64,000 nt of DNA from Metabacillus dongyingensis (GTDB lineage Bacteria; Bacillota; Bacilli; Bacillales; Bacillaceae), in contig NZ_CP082944.1 of assembly GCF_019933155.2 (NCBI RefSeq), forward strand, positions 3,474,001-3,538,000, given 5' to 3'. Position 1 is the first letter of the stretch. Each line of letters begins with the position of its first letter. This document shows positions 46,950 through 57,176 of the stretch, piece by piece. A program made the translations under genes and the position numbers. The notes below the pieces were generated by a model. That model saw nothing but the letters and a program-made list of their open reading frames with translations. It ran no database searches and was not told where the DNA came from.

Positions 46950-47897
46950 ATGTCAAAGCAGAATAAGCCTGCATATGGCGGGCAAGCAGTGGTAGAGGGC
47001 GTCATGTTCGGCGGAAAGCATCATTATGTGACAGCCATCAGGCGCAAAAACAAAGAAATCGACTATTTCCGGTTACCGCGAAAATCAAGCAGTATGATGT
47101 CTAGCATTAAAAAGATTCCATTTATTCGCGGCATCGCAGCTATAATAGAAGCAAGCGCAAATGGAACGAAGCACCTGAATTTTTCAACTGACAGGTACGA
47201 TCTGGATCCTGAGGAAGATGAAAAACTCAATCAGCCTAAAAAAGAATCAAAATTGACCATGATTCTCGGAGTTGCAGCAATAGGTGTCCTTTCCTTTCTC
47301 TTCGGGAAATTCATTTTCACTTTAGTGCCTCTATTTTTGGCTGAGCTGACAAGGCCCATTTTCCCATCAGATCTTGCACAAATTTTAATTGAAGGACTCT
47401 TCAAATTAATTCTTCTTTTAATCTATATCTATGCAATATCATTCACTCCGCTGATCAAGCGTGTCTTTCAATATCACGGGGCAGAGCATAAAGTCATTAA
47501 TTGCTATGAAAATGCTCTGCCGCTGACGATAGAAAATGTTCAGAAGCAAAGCCGTCTTCACTATCGATGCGGAAGCAGTTTTCTGTTATTTACTGTCATT
47601 GTCGGAGTATTTGTCTATATGCTCGTTCCAACAGAACCGCTTTATGTGCGAGTCCTAAACAGACTGGCATTAATTCCTGTCGTGATTGGCATTTCTTTTG
47701 AAGTTCTTCAGTTTACAAATAAACTTAGAGACGTACCTGTTTTAAAATGGCTCGGATATCCCGGCTTAAGTCTTCAGCTGCTGACAACGAAAGAACCTGA
47801 CAATGAACAGGTGGAAGTTGCCATCGCAAGCTTTAATGAATTGCTGCGAATGGAAAAGGAAACTGCAGAAGGTATAAAAACTGAACAAATTGTATAA
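46950..47897 (+). CDS. yqhQ: DUF1385 membrane protein YqhQ
   Basis: 315 residues. The N-terminal YGGQAVVEGVMFGGKHHYVTAI and central RVFQYHGAEHKVINCYE are conserved in this family and include His/Glu residues that could bind metal or act catalytically. About five membrane segments occur between residues 100 and 240. It is divergent from yqhR. Function is not established; expression with yqhP follows from their 42-base gap. Confidence 0.9.
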   Translation: MSKQNKPAYGGQAVVEGVMFGGKHHYVTAIRRKNKEIDYFRLPRKSSSMMSSIKKIPFIRGIAAIIEASANGTKHLNFSTDRYDLDPEEDEKLNQPKKESKLTMILGVAAIGVLSFLFGKFIFTLVPLFLAELTRPIFPSDLAQILIEGLFKLILLLIYIYAISFTPLIKRVFQYHGAEHKVINCYENALPLTIENVQKQSRLHYRCGSSFLLFTVIVGVFVYMLVPTEPLYVRVLNRLALIPVVIGISFEVLQFTNKLRDVPVLKWLGYPGLSLQLLTTKEPDNEQVEVAIASFNELLRMEKETAEGIKTEQIV

Positions 47898-47939
47898 GCT
47901 GAACTTCATTAATTCATTTTCATCTTGGGAGGTGGACTC

Positions 47940-48317
47940 ATGAAAAATCGTGTGAATCCATTTGTGATGATTGTGTTAGCTCTTGGAGGCATCGGATTTC
48001 TGGTTACACTATTAACCAGACCAGGATTCCTCTTAAGAGAAATGCTGATCTACGTTATTGTTCTAGCCATCATCTATTTTGTTGTCCGTTACTTTACCAA
48101 ACAAAGAATGGGAAAAGACTCTTCTTCTTACTCTAAAGCTGCTAAACAATCTAAAAAACGTTTCAGCGATCGCAATCAAAGCAGTTCCCATTTGAAAAGC
48201 GTTTCAACCCAGAAAAAGAACAGCAAAACATCTACTGCCCTTAAAAAGAAGCAAGCCTCTCACTTAACAGTGATTGAAGGCAAAAAAGGCAAAAAGAAAA
48301 GCAGGGCATTTTTTTAA
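47940..48317 (+). CDS. yqhP: SA1362/YqhP family small membrane protein
   Basis: 125 residues. Two membrane helices at the N-terminus (FVMIVLALGGIGFLVTLL and MLIYVIVLAIIYFVVRYF) are followed by a long, strongly basic Lys/Ser/Gln tail that may contact nucleic acid or the phospholipid surface. GGGAGGTGG gives the ribosome-binding site for the ATG at 47940. It converges on yqhO, with only seven bases between stops. Function unknown. Confidence 0.88.
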   Translation: MKNRVNPFVMIVLALGGIGFLVTLLTRPGFLLREMLIYVIVLAIIYFVVRYFTKQRMGKDSSSYSKAAKQSKKRFSDRNQSSSHLKSVSTQKKNSKTSTALKKKQASHLTVIEGKKGKKKSRAFF

Positions 48318-48324
48318 CCTGCTG

Positions 48325-49209
48325 TTAATACGTCCATTTTTTTAAAAATAGTTCAGTGCGGCTTCTTCCTAGCTCAATTAGAGCTAGTTTTTTTTGTTCA
48401 GTTAAGTTAAATTCAGTCTTTAAGATACTCTCAACTGGCAGAAAAATAATATTCTTTTCATGCCTGCTGGAAATATGTCTGGCATCATGTGCATCTTTCA
48501 TTGTTTCAAAAAGAGCACCATACATTTCGATCGCATTACGAATATTGTTCCTAGGCCTCTCCTCTTCACTTGGACTCAATTTTATACCAAGAACCGGTCG
48601 CGCTTGTATGGTCTTCTTTTCTTTAAATAGCCAAATTGGAAAGTTGCTTAAAACTCCACCGTCTACAACAATATTGGTCCCTTCGGCAGAAGTCAGTTTG
48701 ACCGGTTCAAAAAAATACGGAAGGCTGCAGCTCATAAGAACGGCTCTCGCAACAGAAAAACGTTCTGGTACAAGTCCATACCTTGGGAGGTCATCAGGCA
48801 GCACAATAATTCTGCCATTGGTCAGGTCAGAAGCAACGATTTTAAGGGAGCCGTGCCTTAAATCACCAAAGGTTGATACCCCTCTTTCCTTTAGCTTGCC
48901 CGCTATCCATTCTTCAAGCTTGCCGCCTTTATAAAGACCAAGCCGCCAATAAATATTCAGCCATTTCATAAATTTAAATGGAAGGATGGATGGATTTCGT
49001 TCTAAAAACTTTCCAAGATCCATGTCATCCATCATGGAAATAATTTCATCACTCCGATATCCCGCAGCAATGAAAGAAGCAATAATGGAACCTGCACTGG
49101 TTCCTGCTACCCTTACAAATTGCAGACCCCTCTGCTCGATAGCCTGATAAGATCCAATCAGAGCAAACCCTTTAATTCCCCCGCCAGAGAAGACGCCATC
49201 AATATACAC
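48325..49209 (-). CDS. yqhO: Patatin-like phospholipase family protein YqhO
   Basis: Serine acylhydrolase of the patatin family, 294 residues, with a Ser-Asp dyad. The oxyanion loop is SGGGIKGFAL at the N-terminus, the nucleophile motif AGTSAGS (near residue 40) and the Asp in VVDGGVLSN. It has no signal peptide or obvious membrane segment, so it is probably cytoplasmic or peripheral. Substrate unknown. It stands alone between convergent yqhP and mntR. Confidence 0.92.
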   Translation of the reverse strand: MYIDGVFSGGGIKGFALIGSYQAIEQRGLQFVRVAGTSAGSIIASFIAAGYRSDEIISMMDDMDLGKFLERNPSILPFKFMKWLNIYWRLGLYKGGKLEEWIAGKLKERGVSTFGDLRHGSLKIVASDLTNGRIIVLPDDLPRYGLVPERFSVARAVLMSCSLPYFFEPVKLTSAEGTNIVVDGGVLSNFPIWLFKEKKTIQARPVLGIKLSPSEEERPRNNIRNAIEMYGALFETMKDAHDARHISSRHEKNIIFLPVESILKTEFNLTEQKKLALIELGRSRTELFLKKWTY

Positions 49210-49358
49210 AGAAGTTCCTCCCCCCTTCTCCCATTCTTACATTGTAAGTTGCAGTGGCGGGAAATAGACCTTCTGTACATGTTAATGGCAGCACTCTTTC
49301 CTTATTCCTTTACGCATCAGCTTATGATTCAGCAGCCTTATATCAAATTTACGCAGAT

Positions 49359-49390
49359 AAAAAGACGGAAGCGAATGCTTCCGTCTTTTT
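49359..49390. terminator. Terminator after mntR
   Basis: AAAAAGACGGAAGC and GCTTCCGTCTTTTT form a 14-bp stem with a 4-base loop that touches the mntR stop. It works in either direction. Confidence 0.93.
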
Positions 49391-49820
49391 ATGAGTCGCT
49401 GTCCTGTTCGTTCTGTTTTTGTATAGCACGCAGTGTTTCTACTCGAGCTTCATCACCTTCAAAGAATTGGACAAGATCGCCGATGCGGTCAATTGCATTC
49501 CAGCTGAGATGATGCTCGATGCCTTCAACATCATTGTAAATTTTTTCTTCATCCACGCCGATCAGCCTCATGAACTGCTCCAGAAGTTCATGACGGTAAA
49601 CAAGACGCTTTCCAATTTTTTTGCCTTTTGGCGTTAGTATGAGTCCACGGTATTTTTCATATATGAGATATTCATCTTTGTCTAGTTTTTGGACCATTTT
49701 TGTTACTGAGGAGGGATGAACGGATAGTGCTTCCGCAATATCTGAAACGCGGGCATATCCCTTTTCTTCTATTAATAAGTAAATTTGTTCAATATAATCT
49801 TCCATACTTGGTGTTGGCAT
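49389..49820 (-). CDS. mntR: Manganese transport regulator MntR
   Basis: DtxR-family metalloregulator that represses Mn importers when Mn is sufficient, 143 residues. The manganese ligands are in place: D8 and E11 (MEDYIEQIY), the His in YRHELLEQF, and E99/E102/H103 in VEGIEHHLS. The winged helix includes [18 protein letters not shown]. The ATG at 49820 follows GGAGGGG; the frame above it lacks homology. D8 (rather than Met as in Fe-type DtxR) supports Mn specificity. Confidence 0.95.
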   Translation of the reverse strand: MPTPSMEDYIEQIYLLIEEKGYARVSDIAEALSVHPSSVTKMVQKLDKDEYLIYEKYRGLILTPKGKKIGKRLVYRHELLEQFMRLIGVDEEKIYNDVEGIEHHLSWNAIDRIGDLVQFFEGDEARVETLRAIQKQNEQDSDS

Positions 49821-49920
49821 GTGGTCCCCTCCAAAAAAACGTTCAAAACATAGGAAATCATTACAAGTGTACACTAGTTTAAGGGTGATGACAAGGAAGC
49901 TTTGATTCTTATCGCGAAAA

Positions 49921-49947
49921 GAAAAGAGCTGGAAATCCAGCTCTTTA
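49921..49947 (-). terminator. Terminator after nrdJ
   Basis: AAAGAGCTGG and CCAGCTCTTT form a 10-bp stem next to the nrdJ stop, followed by TTTTC. Confidence 0.92.
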
Positions 49948-49949
49948 TC

Positions 49950-52508
49950 TTATAAACCACACTTTAATTGTGCTCCGCAGCTAGTGCATGTATTACAGCC
50001 GCCTATGTCTTCAACCGTACCCTCGCGGCATACCGGGCATGTATTTCCTACTTCATTGCCTATCGTGACATTTGTAGATCTTAAAGCCTGTATTGTATCA
50101 ACAAGCACAACTTTTCCTTTTTCTTTTGCTGGTGCTTCTTCACTCTCAGAGAATGTGTTTTCTTCTGCTTTTAACGTCAGAACCTGCGTGTCACGGCTGC
50201 CGTCAACGTAAACCGTGCCGCCTTTTGCTCCGCCTTTATATAAACGTTCATATACTTTTTGAACTTTATCAACCGTATATCCTCTTGGTGCATTGACAGT
50301 TTTGCTGATTGAACTGTCAATCCAGCGCTGAATCACACACTGTGCATCCGCGTGAGCTTCTGCGCTAAGCTCCATTGCTGAAATAAACCATTTAGGCAGA
50401 TTGGCTGGATCTGCTTCTGGATGCTGATCCAGATATTCCTGCACGATATCCGCTTTAACTTCAATGAACTTACCTAATCTTCCGCTTCTGTAATAAGAGA
50501 AAGAGAAGTAAGGCTCTAAACCAGTGGAGACGCCAACCATTGTCCCTGTGCTGCCTGTTGGAGCTACAGTTAATAAATGTGAGTTTCGAATACCGTATTC
50601 TTTAATGTCGTCTAAAAGATCAGCCGGCATTTTGCTCATAAAACCTGTCTTTGTGAATGCATCACGTAAACGGTTTGTTTCTTTTTCTGTTTCACCAGTC
50701 AAGAATGGGAAGCTTCCTTTTTCTTTTGCAAGCTCAACAGAAGCTTTATAAGCAGTTGTTGCGATGGTTTCAAAGACTTGGTCAATTAACTGATTGCCTT
50801 CTTCTGAACCATACTCTGTTTCACAGTAGATCAGCAGATCATGCAAACCCATTACGCCAAGACCTACACGGCGTTCGCCCAATGCCTGCTTCTTATTATC
50901 TTCTAAGAAATAAGGTGTTGCATCGATAACGTTATCCTGCATGCGGACACCGACTTCAACCGTTGTTTTCAGCTTTTCAAAGTTGACTGTCTTGCTTTCT
51001 TTGTCTGCCATTTCAGCAAGATTGACTGCAGCAAGATTGCAGACAGAATAAGGTGCGAGAGGCTGTTCGCCGCATGGATTTGTTGCTACTACTTTTTGTC
51101 CATAAGCTTTAGCATTCGTCATATCGTTTGCATTGTCGATAAAGAAGATTCCAGGCTCTGCTGAATATGTCGCACAAATATTGATTAAGTTCCATAGTTC
51201 TTTAGCTTTAATTGTGCGGTATGTGCGGACTTTGTAGCCAAGCTTTTCCCATTCGCGGACATCGCCATGATTGTGCCACTCTTCGTTATAGGCTTTCATT
51301 TGCTCTTCATTATAGCTTTCCACATCAGGGAAGCGAAGCTCATAATCTGCATCACTTTCAACAGCATCCATGAAATCCTTCGTTAACGTAACTGAAATGT
51401 TGGCGCCTGTAAGGAATTCAGAATTATGAACGCTGTATGTTCCACCTGTAACCAGCTTCAGTTCTGCATCTTTTATAATTTTTTCGTTAAATCCGCCGAA
51501 GCCAGGAATTTGCTTATAGTTCACAATGCTCTGATACATCGCTTTTTCATCCTCTGTCAGAGGCTTGAACTTTAGTTTTTCCTGCGCATATTTCTTAATT
51601 GTCTCGTCATTCGTATTTTCAATTAAGTACCGTAAAATACGGGGATTTTGCATTTTAGAAATGATAAATTCGATAATATCAGGATGCCAGTCGGCAAGCA
51701 TGATCATTTGAGCGCCCCTGCGCGACCCGCCTTGCTCAACTAAGTGCGTCAGCTTCGCGATATCATCAAGCCATGATACAGAACCTGACGATTTGCCGTT
51801 CACACCGCGTGCTAGTGTATTTCTTGGGCGCAGTGTTGAACCGTTTGTTCCAACTCCGCCGCCTCTGCTCATTATTTCCATTACCTGCTTCCGATGCTCG
51901 GAGATGCCTTCACGGGAATCCTGTACAAATGGCATGACGTAGCAATTGAAGTAAGTAACGTCCGTACCTGCCCCAGCTCCGTACAATACACGTCCTGCCG
52001 GCACAAAGTTCAATCCGACTAATTCTTTGTAGAACTTCTGGAACCATTCATTCCGCTTCTCTTCTGTCTTTTCAACAGAGGCAAGTCCTGTTGCATTTCG
52101 TTTTGCGATTTGCTCATAATATACTTCAAGCGGCTTTTCAATGACATCTAGCGAGCGATAAATTACACCCGTTTCAACCTCTTCAGGCTTTTCAAGAGAA
52201 TGGCGGTACTCTTCTTCGACCTGTACAGTTGCCATTTTCTTCTGCCAGTCTATTTCTAAAATATAGCCCAGTCCTCTTGCAGGGAATTTAGGATCTTCTT
52301 TAATTGTCAGAACAACGAAGTCCCCTTTAGACAGAGTCAGCTTTTCGGTGTCTTTAAATGTATATCGGTCAAGCATGACTAAACGGGATACACCTTTGTG
52401 GGTCAATTTCATATCATCAGTTATTGGGTGAACTTGGGGAAACAAGGAAATATCGTGGTTCAGCTTGTCTACATCAAGTTTTAAATTTTCATTAAGTGCA
52501 ACGGTCAT
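49950..52508 (-). CDS. nrdJ: Class II (adenosylcobalamin-dependent) ribonucleotide reductase
   Basis: Oxygen-indifferent ribonucleotide reductase that generates its radical from B12, 852 residues. Barrel motifs include NFVPAGRVLYGAGAGTD, SRGGGVGTNGSTLRPRN, NPCGEQPLAPYSVCNLAAVNL (active-site Cys) and APTGSTGTMVGVSTGLEPYFS. The C-terminus has a Zn-ribbon-like CPVC...CNTCTSCG tail. The strong ribosome-binding site is AGGGGAG. It is alone between mntR and lipM. Two NrdR-box-like elements sit before it. With mutAB it shows that the organism uses or makes cobalamin; no B12 riboswitch is visible upstream. Confidence 0.95.
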   Translation of the reverse strand: MTVALNENLKLDVDKLNHDISLFPQVHPITDDMKLTHKGVSRLVMLDRYTFKDTEKLTLSKGDFVVLTIKEDPKFPARGLGYILEIDWQKKMATVQVEEEYRHSLEKPEEVETGVIYRSLDVIEKPLEVYYEQIAKRNATGLASVEKTEEKRNEWFQKFYKELVGLNFVPAGRVLYGAGAGTDVTYFNCYVMPFVQDSREGISEHRKQVMEIMSRGGGVGTNGSTLRPRNTLARGVNGKSSGSVSWLDDIAKLTHLVEQGGSRRGAQMIMLADWHPDIIEFIISKMQNPRILRYLIENTNDETIKKYAQEKLKFKPLTEDEKAMYQSIVNYKQIPGFGGFNEKIIKDAELKLVTGGTYSVHNSEFLTGANISVTLTKDFMDAVESDADYELRFPDVESYNEEQMKAYNEEWHNHGDVREWEKLGYKVRTYRTIKAKELWNLINICATYSAEPGIFFIDNANDMTNAKAYGQKVVATNPCGEQPLAPYSVCNLAAVNLAEMADKESKTVNFEKLKTTVEVGVRMQDNVIDATPYFLEDNKKQALGERRVGLGVMGLHDLLIYCETEYGSEEGNQLIDQVFETIATTAYKASVELAKEKGSFPFLTGETEKETNRLRDAFTKTGFMSKMPADLLDDIKEYGIRNSHLLTVAPTGSTGTMVGVSTGLEPYFSFSYYRSGRLGKFIEVKADIVQEYLDQHPEADPANLPKWFISAMELSAEAHADAQCVIQRWIDSSISKTVNAPRGYTVDKVQKVYERLYKGGAKGGTVYVDGSRDTQVLTLKAEENTFSESEEAPAKEKGKVVLVDTIQALRSTNVTIGNEVGNTCPVCREGTVEDIGGCNTCTSCGAQLKCGL

Positions 52509-52567
52509 TCAAACAACTCCCCTATATATCTTGTACTTGATTTAATTTATCATAGTGCCACCTTTTT

Positions 52568-52614
52568 ATCAATATATAGTATTATATTTTTGTTCAGTAA
52601 TACTATATATGGAT
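52568..52614. promoter_or_regulatory. Pair of NrdR-box-like sites before nrdJ
   Basis: Two copies of AATACTATATATNGAT face each other: ATCAATATATAGTATT at 52568-52583 and AATACTATATATGGAT at 52599-52614. Each fits the NrdR-box core (CTATATAT-G) with about three mismatches at the edges. They are 31 bases apart start to start, i.e. 15 bases between boxes, the characteristic spacing of paired NrdR boxes. A TATAAT (52581-52586) overlaps the first box. The remaining gap sequence contains only the lipM terminator and AT-rich DNA. Confidence 0.7.
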
Positions 52615-52804
52615 AAACAGGCAAACCTAATTTATTTTGTCAAATTAAAAACTGCATAAACGAGGCAGAAATAATGAGAAAAAAGAAGATAGGAACTTCA
52701 TAATCACTTTTTTTGAAGGATTTTGTCGCTTGCAAAATCGGAAGAGAACACGAAGTTAGAAAAATAAGGAATGATTTGAAATAATTAGAAATCTCCAGAA
52801 AAAA

Positions 52805-52835
52805 TAAACAAAAGCGACTAATGTTCAAGCCGCTT
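52805..52835 (-). terminator. Terminator after lipM
   Basis: AGCGGCT and AGTCGCT (one G-U pair) form a stem next to the lipM stop, followed by TTTTGTTTATTTTTT on the minus strand. Confidence 0.75.
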
Positions 52836-53670
52836 ATCGTTTATAATTCCAGTCATCGGTATTATATTTTTCCATTGCTATTTTCTCTACAAAAGCATGT
52901 TCTTCAGCTGTCAAGGTATAAGGTTCGAGTGAGATATTCAGACCTATCTCAAAGCCCTTTTTAAACGCATTCTTTGCTTCCTCCACTGTAACAGGAGTCT
53001 CACGCAATGCATTGACAGCAACTGCCTTACTTTTGAAATTTTTCTTCATTCGTTCTTTTACCCGCTCGCTTGGGTACTTAAACAGATTAAAAAGCATTTC
53101 TTCATCTATATCGAGCAAAATGGAGCCGTGCTGAAGAATGACTCCTTTTTGGCGAGTTTGTGCGCTCCCGGCCACCTTGCGTCCTTCTACCACAAGTTCA
53201 TACCATGATGGTGCGTCAAAACAAACGGCCGACCGCGGATTCTTAAGTCCCTGTTTCTCTTCCTCCGTTCTCGGTACGGCGAAATATGCATCAAGTCCCA
53301 GCTCTCTGAAACCCTGAAGAATACCTTCTGAAATGACTCGATATGCCTCTGTTACTGTCTTCGGCATTTCAGGATGCTCTTCTGCCACTATGACGCTGTA
53401 TGTCAGCTCCTTGTCATGCAGAACACCTCTGCCTCCTGTCGGTCTGCGCACAAAGCCCAGCCCATACTTTTTAACGGCATCAAGATCAATTTCTTTTTCG
53501 ACCTTCTGAAAGTATCCTACTGAAAGAGTGGCCGGGTCCCATCCGTAAAAGCGAATCACCGGCGGGAAGATCCCCTGACTGTTCCAGTCTAGCAGCGCTT
53601 CATCTAACGCCATATTATAGGACGGGGAACAATTCCCTGAATCAATAAATCTCCATGTTTCCTTTGCCAT
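52834..53670 (-). CDS. lipM: Octanoyl transferase LipM
   Basis: Transfers octanoate from acyl-carrier protein to the glycine-cleavage H protein, starting lipoate assembly, 278 residues, as in B. subtilis. Biotin/lipoate ligase-fold motifs are [19 protein letters not shown], the catalytic Cys in [15 protein letters not shown], and [18 protein letters not shown]. The ATG at 53670 follows GGGG with seven bases; upstream in-frame ATGs at 53724 and 53676 fit the family less well. It neighbours the gcv operon and serves the bkd E2 as well. Confidence 0.95.
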   Translation of the reverse strand: MAKETWRFIDSGNCSPSYNMALDEALLDWNSQGIFPPVIRFYGWDPATLSVGYFQKVEKEIDLDAVKKYGLGFVRRPTGGRGVLHDKELTYSVIVAEEHPEMPKTVTEAYRVISEGILQGFRELGLDAYFAVPRTEEEKQGLKNPRSAVCFDAPSWYELVVEGRKVAGSAQTRQKGVILQHGSILLDIDEEMLFNLFKYPSERVKERMKKNFKSKAVAVNALRETPVTVEEAKNAFKKGFEIGLNISLEPYTLTAEEHAFVEKIAMEKYNTDDWNYKR

Positions 53671-53878
53671 CTTCATACCCCATTTTCCATGATAAGTATG
53701 TATTTCATTTTCTGTGCCTTTCATAGTCTATCAAAAATAAGGCAAGGTTGAAAATAATTATGTCTTATTCATAGATGACAATTTGATCCTGCTCTTATAT
53801 AATAGTATTTGTCCAATATTTATTAAAGATCATTTGAACTTGTCTAAGAAAAGTTGCTTATAAAGGAGTCGGGTCAGC

Positions 53879-54262
53879 TTGACAACATGGATTTTTTTAG
53901 TGATTCTATTAGGTGCACTAGCAGCCTACACGATTTACTCTTATTTTTATCAGCGTAAAATCATGAAAACATTAACGGAAGAAGAATTCCGTGCTGGATA
54001 CAGAAAAGCTCAGTTAATTGATGTTCGTGAGCCAAATGAGTTTGACGGCGGACATATTCTTGGAGCAAGAAATATTCCTTTATCCCAAATGAGACAAAGA
54101 CATAAGGAAATCCGCAAAGATCAGCCTGTCTACATTTACTGTCAAAACACTGTCAGAAGCGGACGCACAGCTCAAATGCTGAAAAGAAAAGGCTATAACG
54201 ATCTATACACCCTAAAAGGCGGCTTTAAGGGCTGGGGCGGTAAAATAAAAGCAAAGAAATAA
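53879..54262 (+). CDS. yqhL: Membrane-anchored rhodanese-like protein YqhL
   Basis: 127 residues. One N-terminal membrane helix (TWIFLVILLGALAAYTIYSY) is followed by a rhodanese domain with LIDVREPNEFDGGHILGARN and the active-site Cys loop YCQNTVRSGRTA. The start is TTG at 53879, ten bases after AAAGGAG. The domain should face the cytoplasm and carry persulfide sulfur; the partner is unknown. It has its own terminator and converges on gcvPB. Confidence 0.9.
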   Translation: MTTWIFLVILLGALAAYTIYSYFYQRKIMKTLTEEEFRAGYRKAQLIDVREPNEFDGGHILGARNIPLSQMRQRHKEIRKDQPVYIYCQNTVRSGRTAQMLKRKGYNDLYTLKGGFKGWGGKIKAKK

Positions 54263-54265
54263 GAG

Positions 54266-54297
54266 AAAGTCTGCAGTCTGTTCTGCAGACTTTTTTA
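54266..54297 (+). terminator. Terminator after yqhL
   Basis: AGTCTGCAG and CTGCAGACT form a 9-bp stem followed by six T on the plus strand. Confidence 0.93.
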
Positions 54298-54307
54298 TGT
54301 ATAAATA

Positions 54308-54343
54308 GAAAAAAGGATCCGCATGAAATGCGAATCCTTTTTG
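54308..54343 (-). terminator. Terminator of the gcv operon
   Basis: AAAAAGGATTCGCAT pairs with ATGCGGATCCTTTTT (one mismatch) just after gcvPB, followed by T on the minus strand. Confidence 0.9.
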
Positions 54344-54351
54344 TCTGTCTT

Positions 54352-55812
54352 TTATTGCTTTTGATAACGCAAGATCGGTTTTCTTGCTGCTGTAGTCTCA
54401 TCTAAGCGGCTGACAACTGTCGTATGCGGTGCTTCCTGTACAATTTCAGGATTTTCTTCTGCTTCTTTTGCGATCTGGAGCATTGCGTCAATAAATGAAT
54501 CCAGCGTTTCTTTTGATTCTGTTTCAGTCGGCTCAATCATGATGCATTCTTCCACGTTTAATGGGAAGTAGATGGTAGGCGGATGATAGCCGAAATCAAG
54601 CAGCCTTTTTGCGATGTCAAGCGTCCGCACCCCTAATTTTTTCTGACGTTTGCCCGAAAGAACAAATTCATGCTTGCAGTGCCTGTCAAATGGCAGATCA
54701 TAGGCTTCTGAAAGTCTTCTCATCATGTAGTTTGCATTTAAAACGGCATACTCTGTCACCGCTTTTAACCCGTCAGGTCCCATTGTCCGAATATACGTAT
54801 AAGCACGGACGTTAATTCCGAAGTTTCCGTAGAATGGCTTCACCCGGCCGATGGACTGCGGACGATCATAATCAAACGTATATTTATTATCTCTTTTAAC
54901 TAATACAGGTTTTGGCAGGTACGGAATCAGATCAGCTTTTACTCCAACCGGGCCAGATCCAGGGCCTCCGCCTCCGTGAGGACCGGTAAATGTTTTATGA
55001 AGATTTAAATGAACGACATCAAATCCCATATCGCCTGGACGTGCCTTGCTTAATACGGCATTTAAATTTGCACCGTCGTAATAAAGCTTGCCTCCTGCAT
55101 CATGTACGATTTTCGCCATTTCTAAAATATTTTCTTCAAAAAGTCCTAGGGTATTAGGATTCGTCAGCATAAGAGCAGCTGTATCTTCCCCTACCACACG
55201 TTTTAAATCTTCAAGATCTACAAGGCCCTGTTCGTTTGATTTAACCGTAATTGTTTCAAATCCCGCTACAGTAGCTGACGCTGGATTTGTGCCATGAGCT
55301 GAGTCAGGAACAATCACTTTTGTCCGGTTAAAATCGTTGTTGGCTTCATGATAAGCACGGATCATCATCAGGCCAGTCCATTCGCCATGCGCGCCTGCTG
55401 CAGGCTGCAGTGTAACCTCATCCATTCCGGTAATTTCAATGAGATGCTCTTGAAGATCATACATAAGCTCAAGGGCACCCTGAACTGTGCTTTCATCCTG
55501 CAAAGGATGGATATGGGCTAAACCTGCCATACGCGCTACATTTTCATTGATTTTAGGATTGTATTTCATCGTACAGGATCCAAGTGGATAAAACCCGGAA
55601 TCTACTCCATGGTTCCTTTTGGAAAGAGCTGTATAATGTCTCATAATATCAAGTTCGGAGACTTCCGGCAGTTCAGCTTCATCTGTACGCAAATATTCAC
55701 TTGGAATTAATTCATCTGCAGCGATTTCAGGGATATCCATTGAAGGCAAACTGTAGCCTGTTCGTCCTGGTTTTGTCAGTTCAAATATTAATGGCTGATC
55801 CTGCTTATTCAT
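54352..55812 (-). CDS. gcvPB: Glycine dehydrogenase (decarboxylating) subunit 2
   Basis: PLP-containing half of the split glycine-cleavage P protein, 486 residues. The PLP Lys is in [20 protein letters not shown]; other conserved parts are [32 protein letters not shown] and [10 protein letters not shown] start at [12 protein letters not shown] (55812), six bases after GGGGG; upstream in-frame ATGs are closer to or part of the ribosome-binding region. It overlaps the gcvPA stop. With GcvPA it decarboxylates glycine onto the lipoylated H protein. Confidence 0.96.
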   Translation of the reverse strand: MNKQDQPLIFELTKPGRTGYSLPSMDIPEIAADELIPSEYLRTDEAELPEVSELDIMRHYTALSKRNHGVDSGFYPLGSCTMKYNPKINENVARMAGLAHIHPLQDESTVQGALELMYDLQEHLIEITGMDEVTLQPAAGAHGEWTGLMMIRAYHEANNDFNRTKVIVPDSAHGTNPASATVAGFETITVKSNEQGLVDLEDLKRVVGEDTAALMLTNPNTLGLFEENILEMAKIVHDAGGKLYYDGANLNAVLSKARPGDMGFDVVHLNLHKTFTGPHGGGGPGSGPVGVKADLIPYLPKPVLVKRDNKYTFDYDRPQSIGRVKPFYGNFGINVRAYTYIRTMGPDGLKAVTEYAVLNANYMMRRLSEAYDLPFDRHCKHEFVLSGKRQKKLGVRTLDIAKRLLDFGYHPPTIYFPLNVEECIMIEPTETESKETLDSFIDAMLQIAKEAEENPEIVQEAPHTTVVSRLDETTAARKPILRYQKQ

Positions 55813-57151
55813 GTCCATCCCCCAATTCATTTACAAATAGGTCAATTTCTTCTTTTGTACGCAATTCAGTTACAGCTACAAGCATATGGTTTTCAAGCTC
55901 CGGGTATACTCTGCCTAAATCAAAACCGCCAATGATGCCCTTTTGAATAAGCTTTGCATTTATCTCTTTAATCGGTTTGTTTAATTTAATGACGAATTCG
56001 TTAAAAATAGCCCCTTCAAATGGAACCTCAATCCCATTTTGTGCAAATGCTTTTTTAGCGTAGTTTGCTTTTTGGATATTTTGAAAGGCCATTTCTTTTA
56101 CGCCTTTTTTCCCGAGTGCCGTCATGGCAACTGAGGCTGCCAAAGCGTTTAACGCCTGATTTGAACATATATTAGAAGTCGCTTTATCACGTCTTATATG
56201 CTGCTCACGCGCCTGCAGGGTTAATACAAACCCGCGTCTGCCCTGTTCATCTGTCGTCTGTCCGACCAATCGTCCCGGTACTTTGCGGAGCAATTTCTGA
56301 GTTACAGCAAAGTAACCGCAGTGAGGACCGCCAAAAGCAGTCGGAATACCAAATGGCTGAGCATCGCCTGCCACTATGTCTGCCCCGAATTTCCCAGGAG
56401 GTGTTAAAGCTCCAAGAGCAAGCGGATTGGAAGATACGATAAACATGCTCTTACCTGTATGAGCAATTGGTTCAATCTCTTTAAGCGGCTCGACTTGCCC
56501 GAAGAAGTTTGGATATTGCACAACGACAGCCGCAACATCGTCTGACATTTCCGCCTTTAAAGCTTCAAGGTCAGTGACGCCATTTTTCACAGGGACTTCT
56601 ACTACTTCAATGTACTGTCCTTTTGCATATGTTTTCAGCACATCTCTGCTTTCCGGGTGAACGGCTTTTGAAACGATGACTTTTTTCTTTTTTGTTTGAC
56701 CTGCAGCAAGCATGGCTGCTTCAGCTAAAGAAGTTCCGCCGTCGTACATGGATGAGTTCGCCACGTCCATTCCAGTAAGCTCAGCGATCATTGTTTGAAA
56801 TTCAAAGATGGCCTGAAGCTCGCCCTGAGAAATTTCCGGCTGATACGGAGTGTATGCTGTATAAAATTCTGAGCGTGAAATAACATGATCTACTATGATC
56901 GGCATGTAATGATCGTATACACCTGCACCAAGGAAAGAAGCATTGCTTCTTAAATCCTTGTTTTTAGAAGCTAGCTCACTCAGCTCCTTAACAAGTTCTG
57001 TTTCAGATTTTGCTTTCTTGATCTTATATTCCCCCTGAAAACGCACGCTCTCGGGAATGTCTGAGAAAAGCTCACCTATATGAGATACTCCGACAGTATC
57101 AAGCATTTCCTGCTGATCTTGTTCTGTCATCGGCAAATAACGATGTTTCAT
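55805..57151 (-). CDS. gcvPA: Glycine dehydrogenase (decarboxylating) subunit 1
   Basis: N-terminal half of the split P protein, 448 residues. It has [36 protein letters not shown] and [20 protein letters not shown]. It lacks the PLP Lys, which is in GcvPB. It lies 25 bases after gcvT in the same operon. Confidence 0.96.
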   Translation of the reverse strand: MKHRYLPMTEQDQQEMLDTVGVSHIGELFSDIPESVRFQGEYKIKKAKSETELVKELSELASKNKDLRSNASFLGAGVYDHYMPIIVDHVISRSEFYTAYTPYQPEISQGELQAIFEFQTMIAELTGMDVANSSMYDGGTSLAEAAMLAAGQTKKKKVIVSKAVHPESRDVLKTYAKGQYIEVVEVPVKNGVTDLEALKAEMSDDVAAVVVQYPNFFGQVEPLKEIEPIAHTGKSMFIVSSNPLALGALTPPGKFGADIVAGDAQPFGIPTAFGGPHCGYFAVTQKLLRKVPGRLVGQTTDEQGRRGFVLTLQAREQHIRRDKATSNICSNQALNALAASVAMTALGKKGVKEMAFQNIQKANYAKKAFAQNGIEVPFEGAIFNEFVIKLNKPIKEINAKLIQKGIIGGFDLGRVYPELENHMLVAVTELRTKEEIDLFVNELGDGHE

Positions 57152-57176
57152 GGATGTGTTCCCCTTTCAAACTAGC

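Noticed and set aside
52640..52828. Hydrophobic 62-codon minus-strand frame before nrdJ
   Set aside because: It begins inside the lipM terminator, has no ribosome-binding site, and is Phe/Ser-rich because the DNA is T-rich.
52509..52833. Cobalamin riboswitch before nrdJ (also looked for before mutA)
   Set aside because: No B12-box or the conserved aptamer core was visible in either leader.
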